Of a DNA stretch of 5,693 nucleotides, positions 1 to 4,619 are shown one piece after another (the stretch's first letter is position 1; each line of letters starts with the position of its first letter). The translations under genes and the position numbers were made by a program. The notes under the pieces are model-generated. The model made no database searches. It was not told where the DNA came from and saw nothing but the letters and a program-made list of their open reading frames with translations. This DNA is from CAZUXE01 sp964624585 (GTDB lineage Bacteria > Hydrothermota > Tepidihabitantia > B3-TA06), in the NCBI GenBank assembly GCA_964624585.1, contig CAZUXE010000066.1:1-5693 (forward strand). The letters run 5' to 3'.

Positions 1-8
1 AAATGACA

Positions 9-37
9 CTCCTTCCAGTCGTCTCAAGCGTGCTTTG
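9..37 (+). repeat. Dispersed direct repeat, left copy
   Basis: This 29-bp stretch recurs in the same orientation at 5664-5692 with two differences by eye. The shared perfect core is cagtcgtctcaagcgtgc (16-33). The copies lie near the two ends of the window, about 5.65 kb apart, so this is a dispersed intergenic repeat and not a tandem one. No coding potential is evident. I do not recognise the family. Confidence 0.7.
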
Positions 38-60
38 TAGATGCCATATCCTCCTCCGTA

Positions 61-87
61 ACTTTGTGACCTTTGTGTTCTTTGTAG
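61..87 (+). repeat. Three near-tandem 9-mers of the ctttgt type
   Basis: Three successive 9-base units (actttgtga, cctttgtgt, tctttgtag) share the core ctttgt. A fourth related unit, gctttgtag, lies at 32-40 inside the dispersed repeat. It looks like low-complexity intergenic repeat DNA. No function can be assigned. Confidence 0.45.
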
Positions 88-135
88 TGATATAGAGGTG
101 GATAGTTATTGCAAAAAAACTGCTTTTCTGAAGGC

Positions 136-163
136 TTGCACTTTTTTAATATATAAGTATGAT
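136..163 (+). promoter_or_regulatory. Candidate promoter for the htrA operon
   Basis: TTGCAC (136-141, 4/6 to the -35 consensus) is followed after 16 bases by TATGAT (158-163, 5/6 to the -10 consensus). It sits in a markedly AT-rich stretch (about 141-180). Transcription would start roughly 125-130 bases before the htrA ATG, leaving a long 5' leader. The flanking TGCAA/TTGCA inverted pair (112-116 and 136-140) could be an operator, but this is speculative. The rest of 1-299 holds no convincing gene. Confidence 0.4.
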
Positions 164-286
164 ACATATATACGTTTTATGTAGTTGCCATAGTATTCGC
201 AGCCACAGCTAAGGTAACCTTATGCCTTGCTTTGTCGTCTAACTTACACGGCTGTATTTATGAATTTCGCGGAGTTTTGAATACTA

Positions 287-295
287 TAAGGAGGT
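287..295 (+). promoter_or_regulatory. Near-perfect Shine-Dalgarno site of htrA
   Basis: TAAGGAGGT is fully complementary to the usual 16S rRNA 3' end. The GGAGG core ends five bases before the ATG at 300. It fixes the start codon and shows that the host uses canonical SD-led initiation. Confidence 0.85.
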
Positions 296-299
296 CACA

Positions 300-1802
300 A
301 TGAAGGAAACATCCGTTAAATGGTTTGGACTAATAGTAGGTGCAGCGGCGATTGCTGCCTTTGTATTAGGACTTATTATTTCCGGCGCCTTGGGTATATT
401 CCCTGATAAAAAAACGGAACTTAAAGCGAACGCACATGTTAAAGAAAAAGTTTTGGTAAGTCCCGATATAGAATATGTTGAAAGCCCGTTTGTTGCAGTG
501 TCTGAAGAAGCGCTTCCTGCGGTAGTCAACATTAGCACTTCCAAAAAAGTAACAGTTCAGTCTGCGCCTTTTGACGATCCCTTCTTTCGGGAATTTTTCG
601 GTGACGTATTCCCAAACACCCCCCGCGAACAAACGCGCCATTCCCTGGGTTCAGGATTTATCTTCCGTGCCGACGGCTACATTCTCACAAACAATCATGT
701 AGTTGCCGACGCTGACAGAATTACAATAACCTTGCATGACGGCAGGAGCTTTGAGGGAAGTAAGGTGAAGATTATTGGAAGAGACCCTAAAACCGACTTA
801 GCGGTTCTTAAGATTTCTACAAAAGAAGACTTAGCAACCCTAAGGCTTGGCGACTCCGATTCCCTAAGGGTAGGTGACTGGGCAATTGCCATTGGCAACC
901 CTTTTGGCCTTGAGGGAACTGTAACCGTTGGCGTTATTTCGGCCAAGGGACGTTCAGGTCTTGCCCTGCCAAGTCAACAGAGTTACCAGAATTTTATTCA
1001 AACCGATGCGGCCATAAATCCCGGCAATTCAGGCGGCCCGCTGTGCAATATTAAGGGTGAGGTTATTGCCATAAATACCGCTATTACATCACCTTACGGC
1101 GCAAACGTAGGTGTTGGCTTTGCTGTTCCAATCAATATGGCAAAAAATATTGCGCAGCAGTTGATTGAAAACGGTAGTGTAGAAAGGGGTTATTTGGGGG
1201 TTTATCCTCAGGAAATAACCCATGAGATGCGCAAAAGTCTTGGCTTAAAATTCAGAGGCGGGGTGCTTGTTGCAGATGTTATCCCTGACGCTCCGGCCGA
1301 GGTCGCTGGAATTAAATCCGGCGACGTGATTTTGAACTTTGACGGCAAAAAAATTCGTACACTTGAAGGTTTCAGAGAAAAGGTTGCTCAAATAAAGCCT
1401 GGTAAAACTGTTCGTATTAAAATCTGGAGAGACGGTGAAACTAAGGAATTTAAGGTCAAGTTGGATAAGTTCCCTGAAAAAGAGCCTCTTGCCTCTAAAG
1501 CTCCAGAACTCTCATCCAACCGTATACTTGGCTTAAAGTTTAGGAAGCTGAACGCCGCGGAGCGTGAAGCGACAGGTTTTACCTACGGTCTCTACGTTGA
1601 AGATGTGGCGCCTAACTCTGCTGCAGCCAGAGCAGGTCTTGAACCCGCCGATATTCTTCTTAAAATAGACGGTGAACAGCTTGCAGACAGCGCGCAGTTC
1701 AATAAAATTATAACTAGGAAGAAATCAGCCGGAAAGACCGTGGTTTTGGTTCAACTTTTTCGGCAGGGCCGACGGTTCTTTGTAACCATGAATATCGATT
1801 GA
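300..1802 (+). CDS. htrA: DegP/HtrA-family periplasmic serine endoprotease (Do-like)
   Basis: This is a 500-residue protease/chaperone that degrades misfolded envelope proteins. Residues 8-34 form one hydrophobic helix with no clear cleavage site, so it is probably anchored in the inner membrane facing the periplasm. The trypsin-like domain spans about 64-290. It has the family DDPFFREFFGD loop (92-102), the SLGSGF strand, and the triad His133 (in NNHVV), Asp166 (in KTDLAVL) and Ser244 (in GNSGGP), all intact, so it should be active. PDZ1 (about 295-390) contains GYLGV and SGDVILNFDG. PDZ2 (about 405-497) contains ILGL and EPADILLKIDG, where the usual PGD has become PAD. The length is normal for the Do subfamily. 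The ATG follows a near-perfect RBS. The next start codon, with its own SD, comes 16 bases after the stop, indicating an operon with the downstream ORF and the sigma gene. Confidence 0.96.
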   Translation: MKETSVKWFGLIVGAAAIAAFVLGLIISGALGIFPDKKTELKANAHVKEKVLVSPDIEYVESPFVAVSEEALPAVVNISTSKKVTVQSAPFDDPFFREFFGDVFPNTPREQTRHSLGSGFIFRADGYILTNNHVVADADRITITLHDGRSFEGSKVKIIGRDPKTDLAVLKISTKEDLATLRLGDSDSLRVGDWAIAIGNPFGLEGTVTVGVISAKGRSGLALPSQQSYQNFIQTDAAINPGNSGGPLCNIKGEVIAINTAITSPYGANVGVGFAVPINMAKNIAQQLIENGSVERGYLGVYPQEITHEMRKSLGLKFRGGVLVADVIPDAPAEVAGIKSGDVILNFDGKKIRTLEGFREKVAQIKPGKTVRIKIWRDGETKEFKVKLDKFPEKEPLASKAPELSSNRILGLKFRKLNAAEREATGFTYGLYVEDVAPNSAAARAGLEPADILLKIDGEQLADSAQFNKIITRKKSAGKTVVLVQLFRQGRRFFVTMNID

Positions 1803-1804
1803 GC

Positions 1805-1810
1805 AAGGAG
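1805..1810 (+). promoter_or_regulatory. Shine-Dalgarno site after the htrA stop
   Basis: AAGGAG lies eight bases before an ATG at 1819, just after the htrA stop codon. The spacing is ideal. It implies that a cistron really begins (or once began) at 1819, and that the preceding in-frame TTG at 1816 is not the start. Confidence 0.65.
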
Positions 1811-1818
1811 TTTTTTTG

Positions 1819-2421
1819 ATGGCAGACGGGGAGTTCAATAATCTGAACTGGTATACGCCTATGTCAGTCTTAAACAGACTGCCTAAGCTAAGCCATAAAA
1901 GAGAGCGGCAAAGCTTTTGCGCTACCGCGTCTGATAACAGCTCGTTTGCTTACTATCTACCCATTTTCCAAGAGTTTCATTTACTAAATGAAGTTACAAA
2001 TGCAATGTTAAGAACACTATCAGCTAAGCCTTCATTAAATGAAGGGGCAAAGGCGCTGGCAAGAACATTATCAGCTAAGCCTTCATTAGGCATACCAACT
2101 GAAAGACGAAGACCTGTTCATATCTCTCAGGAGCTATCACATTGCTTAGGCCTTCATAACGCAAAACCTGCTAGGCATTTTCCCTTGTGTCAACCCCACT
2201 GGGGTGGAGCGCTTAAAAGCCTTTCTGTCAATCGACTGCTGCTCAATGCCCTTGCAAGTAGTCGGGAAAATGCGGGGCTTAGGCGATTTACCTATCAACC
2301 GCTGGCAGGCCCTCAATATTTCCACGGACAAGCAGAAAACTTCACGGCTTCCCGTCCCTGTGCGGTTTTCGCATCCCTAAGCGTATCTCCATCTTCATCT
2401 CAATGGAGGATTAAGTGTTAA
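1819..2421 (+). CDS. Unrecognised 200-residue ORF between htrA and the sigma gene
   Basis: I do not recognise this protein. In its favour, it has a well-placed SD and ATG 16 bases after htrA, an open frame of about 600 bases, and a stop overlapping the next gene's GTG by 7 bases, as in coupled cistrons. Against it, the composition is unlike a normal folded protein: scattered Cys, His and Arg, Ser-rich, no domain or membrane segment. The DNA also carries direct repeats and small palindromes (1976-1992, 2029-2045). A 17-residue unit occurs twice around RTLSAKPSL (from 2011 and 2062); the one mismatch in the 28-nt core is synonymous. It may be a fast-evolving or foreign gene. Alternatively, the first dozen codons (starting MADGEFNNLNW) may be the old N-terminus of the sigma gene, with repeat DNA inserted behind them. 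Confidence 0.35.
   Translation: MADGEFNNLNWYTPMSVLNRLPKLSHKRERQSFCATASDNSSFAYYLPIFQEFHLLNEVTNAMLRTLSAKPSLNEGAKALARTLSAKPSLGIPTERRRPVHISQELSHCLGLHNAKPARHFPLCQPHWGGALKSLSVNRLLLNALASSRENAGLRRFTYQPLAGPQYFHGQAENFTASRPCAVFASLSVSPSSSQWRIKC
1865..1881 (+). repeat. Hairpin, 6-bp stem
   Basis: CAGTCT (1865-1870) and AGACTG (1876-1881) form a perfect 6-bp stem with a 5-base loop. It is the first of several small palindromes in the stretch between htrA and the sigma gene and has no T tract. Confidence 0.4.
1976..1992 (+). repeat. Small palindrome, 7-bp stem and 3-base loop
   Basis: TTCATTT, loop act, AAATGAA. It has the same 7+3+7 design as the palindromes at 2029-2045 and 4026-4042. This points to a family of mini-hairpins scattered through the non-conserved DNA of the window. 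Confidence 0.5.
2010..2088 (+). repeat. Two 28-nt direct repeats, 51-bp period
   Basis: The 28 bases at 2010-2037 recur at 2061-2088 with one substitution (c to t at the eighth position). The 51-bp period keeps the frame of the overlapping ORF. The first copy runs into the palindrome CCTTCAT-taa-ATGAAGG (2029-2045). A partial third occurrence, gcttaggccttcat, lies at 2144-2157. Confidence 0.8.
2029..2045 (+). repeat. Small palindrome, 7-bp stem and 3-base loop
   Basis: CCTTCAT, loop taa, ATGAAGG. It overlaps the end of the first 28-nt repeat copy. In the second copy the right arm is lost, so the palindrome is not repeated intact. Confidence 0.5.
2405..2409 (+). promoter_or_regulatory. Shine-Dalgarno site of the sigma gene
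   Basis: GGAGG ends five bases before the GTG at 2415. A TAA in the sigma frame lies directly before that GTG (2412-2414), so translation cannot start further upstream in this frame. The next in-frame ATG is codon 18, inside conserved region 1.2. The GTG is therefore the start. Confidence 0.75.
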
Positions 2422-3926
2422 AGTGGGTTTCAGATAAATCGCTTTCCCGCTATTTCAAAGATATCATGCGATATCCCCTTTTGAGCAGGGAAGCGGAAGA
2501 GGCCTACGCGCGTAGGGCGCGGCTTGGCGATGTTATAGTGCGAATGAACGGAAGCAGGGTACAGTCGCGCGGCTCCTTTTTGCGCAGGTTGAGAAGTGTG
2601 GGAAGTAAGGGTTTGGCGAAACTTACCATACTCAGGGGCGAGGAATATCAGGATGTAACCCTTAAGCTTCCAAAAACCCTGCCTCCGCTTAAAGAACAGA
2701 AGAAGGAAGACGCCTTTCTGTGCGGTATGAAACTAATTGAGATATCAAAACTCACGCCTGAAGAACAAAAAACCCTGAAAGCCGCATACGGATTGTTGAT
2801 AAAAGAGGTGGAGCCTGGTTCTGCTGCTGCGGCAGCTGACTTACGCAGCTACAACCTTGATGCGCGTAACGTATTGATTCTACACAACTTACGTTGGGTG
2901 GTCAGCATTTCAAAACAGTACCAGAACAGGGGACTGCAGCTGGCCGAACTCATTAACGAAGGCAATTTGGGTCTTATTCAAGCGGTAAGCAAGTTTGACG
3001 AAACACGTAAAACCCGCTTGACTACTTATTCCAACTGGTGGATACGCTACTACGTTGTAAGCGCTTTGGCGTCGCGCCACCTTATTAAACTACCTATAAA
3101 GATGCGGAACTTGGCCAAGAAGATACGCGATAACTACGGTCCCCTAACTCAGGATCTTGGACGAACCCCCTCTATTGAAGAGTTGGCAAGAGAGTTGAAG
3201 GTTTCGCCAGATGAGGTTTCAGCTGCCTTCAATTGCGGAGTAGCCGAACTTTCTATTGACGCATTGCCGTTTGAAGATTCCAAAATAACCTTTGAAGAAG
3301 TGCTTAAAGATACCACTTCGCCAACCCCTGAAGGCTTATCCGCTCGCGGACAAATAGAACACGACATTCGGAAATCCATTGTTGAAGCGCTAACAGATAG
3401 GGAACTCTACGTTATATGCCGGCACTTCGGTGTGCCTTTGCCTGATAAGCATTTCAGTAAGGAATCTTTAATGGGCATATTCGGTACTAGCAAGACTAAG
3501 ACAGAAAATATACTGTGTTCGGCTTCGCGAAAGCTACTTTCCCTTCTGCGACAAGGTATTGGAAATAAAGGACTTATAAATTACGTTAAATTCACCGAAG
3601 GAGAAGTTAAAGACCTGACGAATCTTTTGAACAGCTCTACCACTAAGTCGCGACGCAAAATGGCTCTGCTTATGCGTAAAACATTAAAAAATCTTCCCTC
3701 GGCATTCGCCGATTATTTGGATGAACTTGAAATAATTGAAGCTGAAATGTTTATATTGTTCTGGGGAATAAGGCCAGTGCGCGATGAGCTTAACTTACGT
3801 GAACTAGGTGATTTGCTGGGAGTGTCCCGCGAAGCTGCGCGTCAGGTTAAGGAAAGGGCTATAAAGAAACTTAAGAAAAACATTTCCCCCCACGCTTTTG
3901 AGGATTTCTTCAGGGACGCTGTCTAG
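2415..3926 (+). CDS. Sigma-70 family factor with PDZ-like insertion and two region-4 domains
   Basis: This 503-residue protein would direct RNA polymerase to promoters. Region 1.2 begins at about 7-39 (SLSRYFKDIMRYPLLSREAE), breaks off after RLGD, and resumes at about 148 (LDARNVLILHNLRWVVS). Region 2 follows to about 220, with NRGLQLAELINEGNLGLI, AVSKFD and TTYSNWWIR (core binding, -10 recognition and melting). Region 3 is about 221-310 (LIKLPIKM, LGRTPSIEELA). A degenerate region 4 (about 321-380, LTDREL, then a weak helix-turn-helix) is followed by a second, better one (about 425-490, LRELGDLLGVSREAARQVKE). Residues 40-147 are PDZ-like and foreign to sigma factors. The reading frame is open throughout. 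It starts with GTG, overlaps the preceding ORF and probably shares the htrA operon. Its subgroup (primary, heat-shock or other) is not clear. The family call is firm; retained activity with the insertion is inferred. Confidence 0.9.
   Translation: MLKWVSDKSLSRYFKDIMRYPLLSREAEEAYARRARLGDVIVRMNGSRVQSRGSFLRRLRSVGSKGLAKLTILRGEEYQDVTLKLPKTLPPLKEQKKEDAFLCGMKLIEISKLTPEEQKTLKAAYGLLIKEVEPGSAAAAADLRSYNLDARNVLILHNLRWVVSISKQYQNRGLQLAELINEGNLGLIQAVSKFDETRKTRLTTYSNWWIRYYVVSALASRHLIKLPIKMRNLAKKIRDNYGPLTQDLGRTPSIEELARELKVSPDEVSAAFNCGVAELSIDALPFEDSKITFEEVLKDTTSPTPEGLSARGQIEHDIRKSIVEALTDRELYVICRHFGVPLPDKHFSKESLMGIFGTSKTKTENILCSASRKLLSLLRQGIGNKGLINYVKFTEGEVKDLTNLLNSSTTKSRRKMALLMRKTLKNLPSAFADYLDELEIIEAEMFILFWGIRPVRDELNLRELGDLLGVSREAARQVKERAIKKLKKNISPHAFEDFFRDAV
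2532..2855 (+). other. In-frame PDZ-like insertion inside sigma region 1.2/2.1
   Basis: Residues 40-147 of the sigma protein start with VIVRMNGSRV, the segment that normally follows the PGD of an HtrA PDZ domain. They continue through helix and strands (LAKLTILRGEEYQDVTLKL), a charged linker (KEQKKEDAF) and a new PDZ front half (LLIKEVEPGSAAAAADLR). The order matches the back half of PDZ1 plus the front half of PDZ2 in HtrA: one PDZ unit opened at its GD turn. The sigma sequence on either side joins well (RARLGD to LDARNVL). Similarity to the neighbouring HtrA is low by eye (roughly a quarter identical), so this is not a fresh copy of it. Confidence 0.8.
3687..3884 (+). other. Second sigma region 4 (helix-turn-helix)
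   Basis: Residues 425-490 contain a complete region-4-like domain. LRELGDLLGVSREAARQVKE is a textbook -35 recognition helix-turn-helix and is followed by a basic RAIKKLKK helix. The earlier copy (residues 321-380, bases 3375-3554) keeps LTDREL and a hydrophobic pattern but has IFGTSKTKTENIL where GVSRERVRQI is expected. Ordinary sigma-70 factors have one region 4, at the C-terminus. Confidence 0.7.
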
Positions 3927-3984
3927 CCTTCCTTCTCCCATTTACCCTCCCCTCCACAGGCGCTTTGCAAACCCCATACATATC

Positions 3985-4003
3985 CCATATCCTTTTGATT
4001 ATT
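3985..4003 (+). repeat. Inverted repeat, left arm (partner 4525-4543)
   Basis: The reverse complement of these 19 bases (aataatcaaaaggatatgg) matches 4525-4543 at 18 of 19 positions. The arms enclose about 520 bp including both parS sites. It could be the edge of a mobile or repeat-delimited segment, or two copies of a dispersed repeat in opposite orientation. Confidence 0.6.
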
Positions 4004-4013
4004 CCACAGTCCA

Positions 4014-4048
4014 AAACTCCTAAAGCCAAAGCGAAGCTTTGGACACTT
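4014..4048 (+). repeat. Dispersed hairpin repeat, copy A
   Basis: These 35 bases contain the perfect palindrome CCAAAGC-gaa-GCTTTGG (4026-4042), preceded by actcctaaag. The unit recurs on the other strand at 5628-5662 with two differences. One copy lies after the sigma gene and the other before the UbiA gene. With no T tract it is unlikely to be a simple terminator; it resembles REP-like intergenic palindromes. Confidence 0.7.
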
Positions 4049-4150
4049 TGTGGTTTGTTTATTCTAGTAATCGGTTAGCTCTCAGTAAAGTGAAAGATAC
4101 TTTTTTTACCGCTAAGCGGACACCTGCACGCCTCACTTCTATGGCAAGCT

Positions 4151-4170
4151 ATTGTTTCACGTGAAACAAT
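4151..4170. promoter_or_regulatory. parS centromere-like site 1
   Basis: The core TGTTTCACGTGAAACA (4153-4168) is a perfect 16-bp palindrome and fits the conserved bacterial parS consensus bound by ParB/Spo0J. The palindrome extends to 20 bp. ParB loads here and spreads to form the segregation complex used with ParA and SMC. It lies in non-coding DNA between convergent genes, as a structural site can. parS sites usually cluster near the replication origin. Confidence 0.9.
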
Positions 4171-4184
4171 CGAGACTGGATAGT

Positions 4185-4191
4185 GAGGAGG
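4185..4191 (+). promoter_or_regulatory. Shine-Dalgarno-like site between the parS sites
   Basis: GAGGAGG lies eight bases before a TTG at 4200. Nothing else around it explains so good an SD in this otherwise gene-free region. It is the main reason to take the short ORF after it seriously. Confidence 0.4.
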
Positions 4192-4199
4192 AATTTGCT

Positions 4200-4292
4200 T
4201 TGGCAAGAGAAAAATATCAGCAAGGTTTCGGAAAACATAGTTTGGGTTATTTGATTATAGGGAAACAGGGGATAGGTGAATGTTTCACGTGA
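4200..4292 (+). pseudogene. Short SD-led ORF, possible broken parB 5' end
   Basis: A TTG start behind a good SD opens 30 codons (MAREKYQQGFGKHSLGYLI..., then IGKQGIGECFT) ending inside the second parS. The stretch QGFGKHSLGYLI resembles the N-terminal GLGKGLxALI motif of chromosomal ParB. Just after the stop, in another frame from about 4289, the DNA reads GEIPIVNISNPPPG, reminiscent of the EIPIxxIxPNPxQPR box that follows in ParB. That frame then runs into unrelated sequence and stops near 4422. I infer a frameshifted, truncated parB start, but the similarity is short and by eye only. It may equally be a chance ORF. Confidence 0.28.
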
Positions 4293-4300
4293 AACATTCA
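4277..4300. promoter_or_regulatory. parS centromere-like site 2
   Basis: The same 16-bp core as site 1 (TGTTTCACGTGAAACA, 4281-4296) sits in a perfect 24-bp palindrome with arms tgaa and ttca. It is 128 bp from site 1, centre to centre. Flanks beyond the core differ from those of site 1, so the sites are not a simple duplication. Two identical cores in a short non-coding stretch make chance very unlikely. Confidence 0.9.
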
Positions 4301-4331
4301 GGCGAAATCCCGATTGTCAATATTAGTAATC

Positions 4332-4378
4332 CTCCCCCCGGTGCTTCAGGCCCCCCTCACAAGGGAGGGGGAGTTTTT
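4332..4378 (+). terminator. GC-rich hairpin followed by T5, possible terminator
   Basis: CCCCCTC (4352-4358) pairs with GAGGGGG (4365-4371). Alternatively CTCCCCC (4332-4338) pairs with GGGGGAG (4367-4373), directly followed by TTTTT (4374-4378). It could stop transcription running in from the sigma operon. It also resembles C/G-rich palindromic repeats scattered in many genomes, so a repeat element is an equal possibility. Confidence 0.4.
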
Positions 4379-4487
4379 GGTTCTATCTCATCCTTACAAA
4401 AATTATTCCAGATTACAGCTCTGTGGAGTTACGACTGAAAGGGATATATCTTACGGAGTCTTTATTCTGAGAGGTTTCGTACCTAAG

Positions 4488-4511
4488 TATCCACGCCAAA
4501 GGCGTGGATAA
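4488..4511. repeat. Perfect 10-bp hairpin with DnaA-box-like arms
   Basis: TATCCACGCC, loop aaa, GGCGTGGATA is a perfect 10-bp stem. Read outward, the right arm gives TTATCCACG on the minus strand, one base off the DnaA box TTATCCACA; the left arm is GTATCCACG, two bases off. AT-rich DNA follows (4521-4535). Given the nearby parS pair this could be origin-related, but the 3-base loop also fits the window's mini-hairpin family. Confidence 0.4.
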
Positions 4512-4524
4512 CCCCTGTTCATAA

Positions 4525-4543
4525 AATAATCTAAAGGATATGG
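4525..4543 (+). repeat. Inverted repeat, right arm (partner 3985-4003)
   Basis: aataatctaaaggatatgg matches the reverse complement of the left arm at 18 of 19 bases. It lies between the hairpin at 4488-4511 and the end of the UbiA gene. Confidence 0.6.
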
Positions 4544-4572
4544 AGTTTACTTTGTAAGCTCTTAAAGCCACG

Positions 4573-4596
4573 CTGAAGGCGCTTGTTGCCCTTCAG
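4573..4596 (-). terminator. Hairpin downstream of the UbiA gene, weak terminator candidate
   Basis: CTGAAGG (4573-4579) and CCTTCAG (4590-4596) form a 7-bp stem just past the end of the minus-strand prenyltransferase gene. The position suits a terminator, but only a short T run (ttt) follows on that strand, so intrinsic termination would be weak. Confidence 0.3.
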
Positions 4597-4619
4597 AGCA
4601 ATATTGATGAAATTAGTTT

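Noticed and set aside
284..946. Minus-strand ORFs opposite htrA
   Set aside because: They mirror the strongly conserved HtrA frame, lack RBS support and have no recognisable protein features.
2532..2855. PDZ insertion as an assembly chimera
   Set aside because: A simple misjoin would not return in frame to the same sigma gene at the matching residue. Not fully excluded without reads, but the in-frame, domain-precise join argues against it.
3998..4010. ttattccaca as a DnaA box
   Set aside because: It has an extra base compared with TTATCCACA, which breaks the spacing.
4080..4135. T7 tract after a small hairpin as the sigma-gene terminator
   Set aside because: The only stem before the T run is about 5 bp and AT-rich with a 7-base loop, too weak to call.
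4314..4511. Plus-strand ORF of 65 codons with an APLTREGE-like stretch
   Set aside because: It has no SD, crosses the GC-rich hairpin and the 10-bp hairpin, and its most protein-like stretch is just the translation of the C/G-rich palindrome.
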